Shown here in pieces: positions 34,816-46,580 of a stretch of DNA of 64,000 nucleotides; position 1 is the stretch's first letter; the number at the start of each line of letters is the position of its first letter. The stretch is from Phymorhynchus buccinoides (taxonomy: Eukaryota > Mollusca > Gastropoda > Neogastropoda > Raphitomidae). Made by a program: the position numbers and the translations under genes. The notes under the pieces were generated by a model. The model had not been told where the DNA came from. It did no database searches and saw only the letters and a list, made by a program, of their open reading frames with translations. The stretch spans positions 59,376,345 through 59,440,344 of the forward strand of contig CM065693.1 in the NCBI GenBank assembly GCA_017654935.2. Reading direction: 5' to 3'.

Positions 34816-35820
34816 CAGTCGACCCCCTCTTTTAAGACCTTAAAAAAATCGCGAAAAAGCCGTCGTAAAAGAGGGGGGTCTTAAATCAGGGGTGACCAAA
34901 ACAATGCACTCAGTGACTCACTACACCGTATATGACGCACAGCACATGCATACACTAAAACTAAAACATGTTTTCTCCGTCATTCTTGAATGAAACATCC
35001 GAAAACGAGCGAAAACAGAAAGTGTGCTCGACGGCCCGTGTTGCACTCACACACGAACTACACATAACAACAGTACAGACCTAATTTTCGCCATTTTACG
35101 CTCTGGCAGTTCATTTTCAGTCACAGTTTGCACACACGGAACTTTTACCGCGCATACAACTCGGCTGACAAAATGGCGCCGCACATACAGCAAATACGAA
35201 ATCACGGCAAACGCTAATGCGCCAGATGCTTTCATTTATCGGATTTTGTGAGTTGTTTGCATTCAGTGAGTGTTTCAGTGCACGCACTAACGCCGATTTA
35301 TCAGTTTGATAACGGAAAGGAGCTGCTTTTCAACTTATTTTTTTGTAAAGTGAGACCATTCACTGAGTTCCAACTTATGGAGTGTGACCGATCACCTAGT
35401 TTCAACTTGGGAGACTGTTTCAGTTCAAACTTTGATCATAAACTGCTCAGTGATGACACATGTGCATAAAAGTGGTGACATTTAGTGGTCAGATTGTGAT
35501 ATCGCTGATTAAATTCTTCAATTTCGGCATGAGAACGGTTCGTTTTTACTGAGATTGACCTAACAACAGTGGTACCCCAGCTGTGCGTCGGCTCGAACTG
35601 AGGCCGAGAAGGATATATATCATACGTTTTTGCGACCGATAATTGTCAGAATGTGTTGCATCGGTCGTAAAATCAACAAGATTTACGGTCGTAAAACGCG
35701 TTAGAGGGGGAGTCGTAAATGAGGAGGCAAGTTTTGAAGAAAAACGATCTGTCATTCATATTTCAGTCGTAAAAGAGGGGAGGTCGTAAATCAGAGGGCC
35801 GTCCGTGAGGGGGTCGACTA
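34816..35820. mobile_element. Non-autonomous pogo/Tigger-like DNA transposon
   Basis: The ends CAGTCGACCCCCTC (34816) and GAGGGGGTCGACTA (35820) are inverted, with one mismatch at the outermost base. They are flanked by TA at 34814-34815 and at 35821-35822, as expected for a Tc1/mariner-type TA duplication. The CAGTCGA start is typical of pogo/Tigger ends. The body (about 1 kb) has extra GTCGTAAAAGAGGGG copies near both ends and no transposase frame longer than about 75 codons, so it is a deletion derivative or MITE. Confidence 0.65.
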
Positions 35821-35879
35821 TATCTCTTCTTTCTTCTAACCCTAGCTGGGCCCTTCTTTAAAAAGGAAAATGGTGGCAC

Positions 35880-38395
35880 GTGATGTGCAGCCCTGCGGTA
35901 ATATGTGTTTTGCAGAGTGATATCTCTGCCACTAATGACACCACTAGTAGTGGAGTCATAAAATGTTACAACAGCCCTGCGGCAATATGTGTTTTGCAGA
36001 GTGATATCTCTGCCACTAATGACACCACTAGTAGCGGAGTCAGAAATGTTACAACAGCCCTGAGGCCATACGTGTTATGCAGAGTGATATCTCTGCCACT
36101 AATGACACCACTAGTAGTGGAGTCAGAGAATGTTACAACAGCCCTGAGGCAATACGTGTTATGCAGAGTGATATCTCTGCCACTAATGACACCACTAGTA
36201 GTGGAGTCAGAAATGTTACAACAGCCCTGAGGCCATACGTGTTATGCAGAGTGATATTGCCACTAATGACACCACTAGTAGTGGAGTCACAGAATGTTAC
36301 AACAGCCCTGAGGCAATACGTGTGTTATGCAGAGTGATATCTCTGCCACTAATGACACCACTAGTAGTGGAGTCAGAAAATGTTACAACAGCCCTGAGGC
36401 CATACGTGTTATGCAGAGTGATATTGCCACTAATGACACCACTAGTAGTGGAGTCATAAAATGTTACAACAGCCCTGTACGTGTTTTGCAGAGTGATATC
36501 TCTGCCACTAATGACACCACTAGTAGTGGAGTCACAAAATGTTACAACAGCCCTGAGGCCATACGTGTTATGCAGAGTGATATTGCCACTAATGACACCA
36601 CTAGTAGTGGAGTCAGAAATGTTACAACAGCCCTGAGGCAATACGTGCTATGCAGAGTGATATCTCTGCCACTAATGACACCACTAGTAGTGGAGTCAGA
36701 AATGTTACAACAGCCCTGAGGCAATACGTGTTATGCAGAGTGATATCTCTGCTCTGCCACTAATGACACCACTAGTAGTGGAGTCATAAAATGTTACAAC
36801 AGCCCTGAGGCAATATGTGTTTATGCAGAGTGATATCTCTGCCACTAATGACACCACTAGTAGTGGAGTCAGAAATGTTACAACAGCCCTGAGGCAATAC
36901 GTGTTATGCAGAGTGATATCTCTGCCACTAATGACACCACTAGTAGTGGAGTCAGAAATGTTACAACAGCCCTGAGGCAATACGTGTTATGCAGAGTGAT
37001 ATCTCTGCTCTGCCACTAATGACACCACTAGTAGTGGAGTCAGAAATGTTACAACAGCCCTGAGGCAATATGTGTTATGCAGAGTGATATCTCTGCCACT
37101 AATGACACCACTAGTAGTGAAGTCATAAAATGTTACAACAGCCCTGAGGCCATACGTGTTTTGCAGAGTGATATCTCTGCCACTAATGACACCACTAGTA
37201 GTGGAGTCACAAAATGTTACAACAGCCCTGAGGCAATATGTGTTATGCAGAGTGATATCTCTGCCACTAATGACACCACTAGTAGTGAAGTCATAAAATG
37301 TTACAACAGCCCTGAGGCAATACGTGTTTTGCAGAGTGATATCTCTGCCACTAATGACACCACTAGTAGTGAAGTCATAAAATGTTACAACAGCCCTGAG
37401 GCCATACGTGTTATGCAGAGTGATATCTCTGCCACTAATGACACCACTAGTAGTGGAGTCAGAAATGTTACAACAGCCCTGAGGCCATACGTGTTATGCA
37501 GAGTGATATCTCTGCCACTAATGACACCACTAGTAGTGGAGTCAGAAATGTTACAACAGCCCTGAGGCAATACGTGTTATGCAGAGTAATATCTCTGCTC
37601 TGCCACTAATGACACAACTATTGGTGAAGTCATAAATGTTACAACAGCCCTGAGGCAATACGTGTTATGCAGAGTGATATCTCTGCCACTAATGACACCA
37701 CTAGTAGTGGAGTCATAAAATGTTACAACAGCCCTGAGGCAATACGTGTTTTGCAGAGTGATATCTCTGCCACTAATGACACCACTAGTAGTGAAGTCAT
37801 AAAATGTTACAACAGCCCTGAGGCAATACATGTTATGCAGAGTGATATCTCTGCTCTGCCACTAATGACACCACTAGTAGTGGAGTCACAAAATGTTACA
37901 ACAGCCCTGAGGCAATATGTGTTATGCAGAGTGATATCTCTGCCACTAATGACACCACTAGTAGTGAAGTCATAAAATGTTACAACAGCCCTGAGGCAAT
38001 ACGTGTTATGCAGAGTGATATCTCTGCTCTGCCACTAATGACACCACTAGTAGTGGAGTCATAAAATGTTACAACAGCCCTGAGGCCATACGTGTTTTGC
38101 AGAGTGATATCTCTGCCACTAATGACACCACTAGTAGTGGAGTCAGAAATGTTACAACAGCCCTGAGGCAATACGTGTTTTGCAGAGTGATATCTCTGCC
38201 ACTAATGACACCACTAGTAGTGGAGTCATAAAATGTTACAACAGCCCTGCGGCAATATGTGTTTTGCAGAGTGATATCTCTGCCACTAATGACACCACTA
38301 GTAGTGGAGTCACAAAATGTTACAACAGCCCTGAGGCAATACATGTTATGCAGAGTGATATCTCTGCCACTAATGACACCACTAGTAGAAATATG
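35880..38395. repeat. 83-90-bp array
   Basis: About 29 units built from CAGCCCTGAGGCAATACGTG, TTATGCAGAGTGATATCTCT, GCCACTAATGACACCACTAG and TAGTGGAGTCAGAAATGTTA, with CTCTG or AAA insertions. It occupies the intron upstream of the exon at 31783-31885 in the gene direction. The minus strand has AG-containing stretches such as TATTGCCTCAGGGC, but no matching exon is present on this contig. Confidence 0.96.
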
Positions 38396-38500
38396 TGTAC
38401 AATTTAGAAAGGGAACCTCATATTATGATGTACCTTATAACTTATTTAAAATTTATACTATTAAAAGGTGAAGAAAATATGCCTGATATTATTTTGTATT
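38396..38500. other. Contig 2 right end, unique
   Basis: About 100 bp of AT-rich unique sequence before the gap. Nothing recognised. Confidence 0.5.
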
Positions 38501-39000
38501 NNNNNNNNNNNNNNNNNNNNNNNNNNNNNNNNNNNNNNNNNNNNNNNNNNNNNNNNNNNNNNNNNNNNNNNNNNNNNNNNNNNNNNNNNNNNNNNNNNNN
38601 NNNNNNNNNNNNNNNNNNNNNNNNNNNNNNNNNNNNNNNNNNNNNNNNNNNNNNNNNNNNNNNNNNNNNNNNNNNNNNNNNNNNNNNNNNNNNNNNNNNN
38701 NNNNNNNNNNNNNNNNNNNNNNNNNNNNNNNNNNNNNNNNNNNNNNNNNNNNNNNNNNNNNNNNNNNNNNNNNNNNNNNNNNNNNNNNNNNNNNNNNNNN
38801 NNNNNNNNNNNNNNNNNNNNNNNNNNNNNNNNNNNNNNNNNNNNNNNNNNNNNNNNNNNNNNNNNNNNNNNNNNNNNNNNNNNNNNNNNNNNNNNNNNNN
38901 NNNNNNNNNNNNNNNNNNNNNNNNNNNNNNNNNNNNNNNNNNNNNNNNNNNNNNNNNNNNNNNNNNNNNNNNNNNNNNNNNNNNNNNNNNNNNNNNNNNN
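38501..39000. other. Assembly gap (500 N)
   Basis: Exactly 500 N between contigs 2 and 3. The SPG11 exon order across this gap contradicts the protein order, so the join is doubtful. Confidence 1.
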
Positions 39001-40000
39001 GACAATTCTGATGCCTGAATACAGCACCTTCCACACCTCCATTTTAGCCCCTACCTCTCCATTCACCAACTAACCTTTTATTTTCTTACAAACTATTATT
39101 TAGTGCCTGCCCTTAAATCGCATTTCCACACAAGGGCAATAGCGTACAATAAAATCTTATTGATTATCAGTTGTAGGCCTACATAATACTGTATTTTTTT
39201 CCCGAGTAGGGTAGGAGTGGAAGGCGTTTGTTTACTTCATAACATTTTATTTTTACTCTGAATATCTAAATGTTCCTGTTCAATTGCTATCAAACTCGTA
39301 AATCAAAGTGTTTGTTGTAAAAAAAAAAAAGTAAGAGAAAACTACTTTGGTAGCCTTCTGAACGCTTTTTGTTTTCCCACTGACTCACGTATCACAGTCT
39401 GGCTTTACGTGAAAACGTGATTTTCAACCCTGTACGCATTGCTCACTCAGTGTATGTCGGCATATAGCAAAAGGGTCACTTTGATGTTCACCACCACTGG
39501 TATGGCCAGAGCAGAGCACGTGAGGATACTCCAGTATGTAAATGAGTCTCGGCCGGTCTCTGTCCCGTGTTGCGTCAGACTGAACTGAGACATATGACTA
39601 TACTCGTGATAGGCTGGGTGTTTAGAGCGCCTTGTGGATTGAATGCCCCCGGCCTTTTTGTTATAGCGCTACCCCTACCTACTTTGATTAATTATTGTGA
39701 TAAAACTAAACATTGTGTTGTTACATTTCTTTCTCTTGCTAATGGCGAAGATATCAAAGTAAACGTCTAAACTCTTTCCACGCTACAAAGGTTTCGCTTA
39801 TTGATGTACTTAAGCTTCAAACTTTGAATTCCGTTTTTCTCCAAACTACTGAAACGCGATATACGCTACTCTGGCAGGCAACCCTCGATATTGCCCCCAT
39901 CCCATCCAGGAGGGAGCAGCCCCAAATTCACATAGATAAGTCTCTGTGATTAGAATACACCAACATACCAAACACCAACACTAATGTGCACATCACAGAC
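39001..40000. other. Unique intronic sequence after exon 40001-40143
   Basis: Non-repetitive sequence on the donor side of the last contig 3 exon. The next conserved spatacsin segment (the LLTGIGRY-type motif, expected right after HLM) is not found here. Confidence 0.55.
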
Positions 40001-40143
40001 CATGAGGTGGAACTGGGAGGCAGACGCTAGGCCCTGGGCACAGACACGTGCCGCCCTCAGCACGTTGGAGATGCCCTCCATGTTGCAGGCCGCCGTGTGA
40101 CACTCATGGGCCATGATCAGCAGCTCCGTCTCCATCGACAACA
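40001..40143 (-). CDS. SPG11: SPG11 (spatacsin) exon, Spatacsin_C core motif
   Basis: A 143-nt exon, phase 1 in and phase 0 out, with acceptor GTCCTTGCAG|TGTTGTC and donor CTCATG|GTCTGT. It encodes LSMETELLIMAHECHTAACN then MEGISNVLRAARVC and LASASQFHLM. The ELLI.AH.C.T..C.MEGI..VL.AAR pattern is the hallmark of the Spatacsin_C domain from plants to human and is the strongest identification in the window. Spatacsin works with spastizin and the AP-5 complex in lysosome reformation (family knowledge). In other spatacsins an RLLTGIGRY-type segment follows directly, but the window holds no such exon. Eight partial copies of the exon precede it. Confidence 0.93.
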
Positions 40144-41140
40144 CTGCAAGGACACACAGACATCATCATAACACCTCCATGTTGCAGGCCGCCGTGTGAC
40201 ACTCATGGGTCATGATCAGCAGCTCCGTCTCCATCGACAACACTGCAAGGACACACAGACATCATCATAACACCTCCATGTTGCAGGCCGCCGTGTGACA
40301 CTCATGGGTCATGATCAGCAGCTCCGTCTCCATCGACAACACTGCAAGGACACACAGACATCATCATAACACCTCCATGTTGCAGGCCGCCGTGTGACAC
40401 TCATGGGTCATGATCAGCAGCTCCGTCTCCATCGACAACACTGCAAAGACACACAGACATCATCATAACACCTCCATGTTGCAGGCCGCCGTGTGACACT
40501 CATGGGTCATGATCAGCAGCTCCGTCTCCATCGACAACACTGCAAAGACACACAGACATCATCATAACACCTCCATGTTGCAGGCCGCCGTGTGACACTC
40601 ATGGGTCATGATCAGCATCTCCGTCTCCATCGACAACACTGCAAAGACACACAGACATCATCATAACACCTCCATGTTGCAGGCCGCCGTGTGACACTCA
40701 TGGGTCATGATCAGCAGCTCCGTCTCCATCGACAACACTGCAAGGACACACAGACATCATCATAACACCTCCATGTTGCAGGCCGCCGTGTGACACTCAT
40801 GGGTCATGATCAGCAGCTCCGTCTCCATCGACAACACTGCAAAGACACACAGACATCATCATAACACCTCCATGTTGCAGGCCGCCGTGTGACACTCATG
40901 GGTCATGATCAGCATCTCCGTCTCCATCGACAACACTGCAAAGACACACAGACATCATCATAACACCTCCACGTTGCAGGCAACACAGACATCATCATAA
41001 CACCTCCACGTTACAGGCAACGCAGACATCATCATAACACCTCCATGTTACAGGCAACGCAGACATCATCATAAGACCACATTACAGGCAACACAAACAT
41101 CATAACTCCCTTCACATTACAGGCAACACAAACATCATCA
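40144..41140 (-). repeat. 99-bp array of acceptor plus half exon
   Basis: Eight units of 99 bp. Each carries the acceptor (GTCCTTGCAG or GTCTTTGCAG) and the first 68 nt of the adjacent exon, then GAG|GTGTTATG, which can act as a donor. All copies share one change from the real exon (IMTHE instead of IMAHE). Beyond 40975 the units shrink to about 36 bp (ACACAGACATCATCATAACA). Each unit is effectively a 68-nt pseudo-exon whose inclusion would shift frame. Confidence 0.95.
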
Positions 41141-41164
41141 TTACTCATGCCACTCCTCTCTCTC

Positions 41165-44067
41165 TGTCTCTCTCATTCAAGCCGCCCCCCCCCCCCCCCC
41201 CTTTCTCTCTCACTTCCTGTGAGGGTGTGGATTTCTCTCTCTCTCTCTCACCTTCCTGTGAGGAAGGGATGTCTCTCTCTCACCTTCCTGTGAGGGTGGG
41301 GATGCCACTCTCTCTCTCTCTCACCTTCCTGTGAGGGTGGGGATGTCTCTCTCTCTCTCACCTTCCTGTGAGGGTGGGGATGTCTCTCTCTCTCTCTCTC
41401 ACCTTCCTGTGAGGGAAGGGATGTCTCTCTCTCACCTTCCTGTGAGGGTGGGGATGTCTCTCTCTCACCTTCCTGTGAGGGTGGGGATGTCTCTCTCTCT
41501 CACCTTCCTGTGAGGGTGGGGATGCCACTCTCTCTCTCTCTCAACTTCCTGTGAGGGTGGGGATGTCTCTCTCTCTCACCTTCCTGTGAGGGTGGGGATG
41601 CCACTCTCTCTCTCTCTCACCTTCCTGTGAGGGTGGGGATGTCTCTCTCTCTCACCTTCCTGTGAGGGTGGGGATGTCTCTCTCTCTCTCTCACCTTCCT
41701 GTGAGGGTGGGGATGTCTCTCTCTCTCACCTTCCTGTGAGGATGGGGATGCCACTCTCTCTCTCTCTCACCTTCCTGTGAGGGTGGGGATGTCTCTCTCT
41801 CACCTTCCTGTGAGGGTGGGGATGTCTCTCTCTCTCTCTCACCTTCCTGTGAGGGAAGGGATGTCTCTCTCTCACCTTCCTGTGAGGGTGGGGATGCCAC
41901 TCTCTCTCTCTCTCACCTTCCTGTGAGGGTGGGGATGTCTCTCTCTCACCTTCCTGTGAGGGTGGGGATGTCTCTCTCTCTCACCTTCCTGTGAGGGTGG
42001 GGATGTCTCTCTCTCTCACCTTCCTGTCAGGGTGGGGATGTCTCTCTCTCTCACCTTCCTGTCAGGGTGGGGATGTCTCTCTCTCTCACCTTCCTGTCAG
42101 GGTGGGGATGTCTCTCTCTCACCTTCCTGTGAGGGTGGGGATCTCTCTCTCTCTCACCTTCCTGTGAGGGTGGGGATGTCTCTCTCTCACCTTCCTGTCA
42201 GGGTGGGGATGTCTCTCTCTCACCTTCCTGTGAGGGTGGGGATGTCTCTCTCTCTCACCTTCCTGTGAGGGTGGGGATGTCTCTCTCTCTCACCTTCCTG
42301 TCAGGGTGGGGATGTCTCTCTCTCACCTTCCTGTGAGGGTGGGGATCTCTCTCTCTCTCTCTCACCTTCCTGTGAGGGTGGGGATGTCTCTCTCTCACCT
42401 TCCTGTGAGGGTGGGGATGTCTCTCTCTCACCTTCCTGTGAGGGTGGGGATGTCTCTCTCTCTCACCTTCCTGTGAGGGTGGGGATGTCTCTCTCTCACC
42501 TTCCTGTGAGGGTGGGGATGTCTCTCTCTCTCACCTTCCTGTCAGGGTGGGGATGTCTCTCTCTCACCTTCCTGTGAGGGTGGGGATGTCTCTCTCTCTC
42601 ACCTTCCTGTCAGGGTGGGGATGTCTCTCTCTCTCACCTTCCTGTGAGGGTGGGGATGTCTCTCTCTCTCACCTTCCTGTCAGGGTGGGGATGTCTCTCT
42701 CTCACCTTCCTGTGAGGGTGGGGATCTCTCTCTCTCTCTTCTCTTCTCTCACCTTCCTGTGAGGGTGGGGATGTCTCTCTCTCACCTTCCTGTGAGGGTG
42801 GGGATGTCTCTCTCTCACCTTCCTGTCAGGGTGGGGATGTCTCTCTCTCTCACCTTCCTGTGAGGGTGGGGATGTCTCTCTCTCTCACCTTCCTGTCAGG
42901 GTGGGGATGTCTCTCTCTCACCTTCCTGTGAGGGTGGGGATCTCTCTCTCTCTCTCTCACCTTCCTGTGAGGGTGGGGATGTCTCTCTCTCACCTTCCTG
43001 TGAGGGTGGGGATGTCTCTCTCTCACCTTCCTGTGAGGGTGGGGATGTCTCTCTCTCACCTTCCTGTGAGGGTGGGGATGTCTCTCTCTCACCTTCCTGT
43101 GAGGGTGGGGATGTCTCTCTCTCTCACCTTCCTGTGAGGGTGGGGATGTCTCTCTCTCTCACCTTCCTGTGAGGGTGGGGATGTCTCTCTCTCACCTTCC
43201 TGTGAGGGTGGGGATGTCTCTCTCTCACCTTCCTGTCAGGGTGGGGATGTCTCTCTCTCTCACCTTCCTGTCAGGGTGGGGATGTCTCTCTCTCACCTTC
43301 CTGTGAGGGTGGGGATGTCTCTCTCTCACCTTCCTGTGAGGGTGGGGATGTCTCTCTCTCACCTTCCTGTGAGGGTGGGGATGTCTCTCTCTCACCTTCC
43401 TGTGAGGGTGGGGATGTCTCTCTCTCACCTTCCTGTGAGGGTGGGGATGTCTCTCTCTCACCTTCCTGTGAGGGTGGGGATGTCTCTCTCTCACCTTCCT
43501 GTGAGGGTGGGGATGTCTCTCTCTCACCTTCCTGTGAGGGTGGGGATGTCTCTCTCTCACCTTCCTGTGAGGGTGGGGATGTCTCTCTCTCACCTTCCTG
43601 TGAGGGTGGGGATGTCTCTCTCTCACCTTCCTGTGAGGGTGGGGATGTCTCTCTCTCACCTTCCTGTGAGGGTGGGGATGTCTCTCTCTCATCTTCCTGT
43701 GAGGGTGGGGATGTCTCTCTCTCACCTTCCTGTGAGGGTGGGGATGTCTCTCTCTCTTCCTGTCTCTCTCTCTCACCTTCCTGTGAGGGTGGGGATGTCT
43801 CTCTCTCACCTTCCTGTGAGGGTGGGGATGTCTCTCTCTCATCTTCCTGTGAGGGTGGGGATGTCTGTCTCTCACCTTCCTGTGAGGGTGGGGATGTCTG
43901 TCTCACCTTCCTGTGAGGGTGAGGATGTCTCTCTCACCTTCCTGTGAGGGTGGGGATGTCTCTCTCTCACCTTCCTGTGAGGGTGGGGATGTCTCTCTCT
44001 CATCTTCCTGTGAGGGTGAGGATGTCTCTCTCACCTTCCTGTGAGGGTGGGGATGTCTGTCTCTCAC
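41165..44067 (-). repeat. 33-bp donor-bearing array
   Basis: About 85 units with TC-run variation. On the minus strand the unit is GAAG|GTGAGAGAGAGACATC then CCCACCCTCACAG. The adjacent exon ends CACCCTCACAGGAAG|GTGAGA, so each unit contains the exon end, the donor and also a CCCTCACAG acceptor-like tract. Clean 33-bp units are open in the exon frame (GERETSPPSQE, 11 residues; the exon itself ends ASSPSQE). Same family as contig 1. Confidence 0.97.
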
Positions 44068-44238
44068 CTTCCTGTGAGGGTGAGGATGCATCATCGGCCA
44101 TGGCGGCCATAGCCTGCAGCAGGCGGTGGCCCAGGCGGGCCGGCTCTCCACAGAGGCTCACCAGCTGCCGGAACACTTGGCCCCCTTCTGTCGGCCGGAA
44201 GATCAGATCCTGGCTTCCACCCCTTCCACTGCCTCCGT
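44068..44238 (-). CDS. SPG11: SPG11 (spatacsin) exon, Spatacsin_C N-terminal part
   Basis: A 171-nt exon, phase 1 in and phase 1 out, with acceptor CTCCCTCACAG|ACGGAGG and donor CAGGAAG|GTGAGA. It reads DLIFRPTEGGQVFRQLVS and LCGEPARLGHRLLQAMAA, ending ADDASSPSQE. The F.PTE....F..L..LC.....LG..LL order directly before the ELLI exon is the conserved spatacsin layout. The end segment ASSPSQE matches the 33-bp repeat translation, so the donor has probably shifted into the first repeat unit and lengthened the exon. Phases to both neighbouring exons are consistent. Confidence 0.9.
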
Positions 44239-44640
<402 letters not shown>

Positions 44641-45975
44641 GATGAGAGGAGATGACATGGGAGAGAGAGAGAGAGAGAGGAGATGACAGATGCCATAGGA
44701 AGACTGTAACAACTTTATGTTGATGACATGGGATGCCATACTGAGGTTCACACTACTTTTGATGACATGGGATGCCATACAGAGGTTCACACTACAGTTG
44801 ATGACATGGGAAGCCATACTGAGGTTCACACTACTTTTGATGACATGGGATGCCATACTGAGGTTCACACTACAGTTGATGACATGGGATGCCATACTGA
44901 GGTTCGCACTACTGTTGATGACATGGGATGCCATACTGAGGTTCGCACTACTTTTGATGACATGGGATGCCATACTGAGGTTCACACTACTTTTGATGAC
45001 ATGGGATGCCATACTGAGGTTCACACTACATTTGATGACATGGGATGCCATACTGAGGTTCACACTACTTTTGATGACATGGGATGCCATACTGAGGTTC
45101 ACACTACTTTTGATGACATGGGATGCCATACTGAGGTTCACACTACTTTTGATGACATGGGATGCCATACTGAGGTTCACACTACTTTTGAGGACATGGG
45201 ATGCCATACTGAGGTTCACACTACAGTTGATGACATGGGATGCCATACTGAGGTTCACACTACTTTTGATGACATGGGATGCCATACTGAGGTTCACACT
45301 ACTTTTGATGACATGGGATGCCATACTGAGGTTCACACTACTTTTGATGACATGGGATGCCATACTGAGGTTCACACTACTTTTGATGACATGGGATGCC
45401 ATACTGAGGTTCACACTACTTTTGATGACATGGGATGCCATACTGAGGTTCACACTACTGTTGATGACATGGGATGCCATACTGAGGTTCACACTACTTT
45501 TGATGACATGGGATGCCATACTGAGGTTCACACTACTTTTGATGACATGGGATGCCATACTGAGGTTCACACTACTTTTGATGACATGGGATGCCATACT
45601 GAGGTTCACACTACTTTTGATGACATGGGATGCCATACTGAGGTTCACACTACTTTTGATGACATGGGATGCCATACTGAGGTTCACACTACTTTTGATG
45701 ACATGGGATGCCATACTGAGGTTCACACTACTTTTGATGACATGGGATGCCATACTGAGGTTCACACTACTTTTGATGACATGGGATGCCATACTGAGGT
45801 TCACACTACTTTTGATGACATGGGATGCCATACTGAGGTTCACACTACTTTTGATGACATGGGATGCCATACTGAGGTTCACACTACTTTTGATGACATG
45901 GGATGCCATACTGAGGTTCACACTACTGTTGATGACATGGGATGCCATACTGAGGTTCACACTACTTTTGGTTTT
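44641..45975. repeat. 39-bp array
   Basis: About 32 units of 39 bp (GATGACATGGGATGCCATAC, TGAGGTTCACACTACTTTT), highly homogeneous. Being a stop-free multiple of three, it gives 420-codon frames on both strands. These are repeat translations (DDMGCHTEVHTTF), not a gene. It lies in the intron between the exons at 46231-46300 and 44068-44238. No splice junction is recognised in the unit. Confidence 0.97.
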
Positions 45976-46230
45976 GTGAGTTGGCCAATGCTTTAGCTGG
46001 ACACATATGTTATAATAAATCAAAATAACAATACTGCTGCTGGTTTTATTCCTTCTAGTCTCAGTTAAAAACTACTTTCATTAAATGAAATTGCATTCAT
46101 AGTTCTTGTTTAATACTAGACTGTCTCACCATTAAACATATTAAAAAATCAAACTCACTTTCACACAACACACACACAGTTGCAGCACAGACTCAGACTC
46201 ACAGAGAAACGCACCAGGCTACAAACATAC
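45976..46230. other. Unique intron sequence
   Basis: Intron sequence between the 39-bp array and the donor of exon 46231-46300. Nothing else seen. Confidence 0.6.
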
Positions 46231-46300
46231 CAAATCCATCTTTTCCTCCAAGGTAGATGCGCAGGCTTTTAACAATTTCATCCACCAGAAAAGATGCTAC
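46231..46300 (-). CDS. SPG11: SPG11 (spatacsin) small exon
   Basis: A 70-nt exon, phase 0 in and phase 1 out, with acceptor TTTATCGTGCAG|GTAGCAT and donor GATTTG|GTATGT. It encodes VASFLVDEIVKSLRIYLG then GKDGF. In spatacsins a VAE.LA.E....L-type helix follows directly after the QR..LA..FIS segment of the previous exon and precedes the F.PTE segment. Both neighbours are present with matching phases. Three further copies of its acceptor and first bases lie upstream. Confidence 0.88.
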
Positions 46301-46580
46301 CTGCACGATAAAGACATTACATTGAAATCCTAAACAAAAAAGAAAGGGTTCACCAACAAAAGACGCTACCTGCACGATAAAGACATTACATTGAGATCCT
46401 AAACAAAAAAGAAAGGGTTCACCAACAAAAGACGCTACCTGCACGATAAAGATATTACATTGAAATCCTAAACAAAAAAGAAAGGGTTCACCAACAAAAG
46501 ACGCTACCTGCACGATAAAGACATTACATTGAAATCCTAAACAAAAAAGAAAGGGTTCACCAACAAAAGCTAAAAAAAAG
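46301..46580 (-). repeat. 69-bp acceptor-bearing array
   Basis: Four units of 69 bp including the exon junction. On the minus strand each has TTTATCGTGCAG|GTAGCGTCTTTT, the acceptor and first 12 nt of the exon (one change). The unit is open in the exon frame (VASFVGEPFLFCLG and so on, 23 residues), so an upstream acceptor could extend the exon without a frameshift. Confidence 0.94.
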
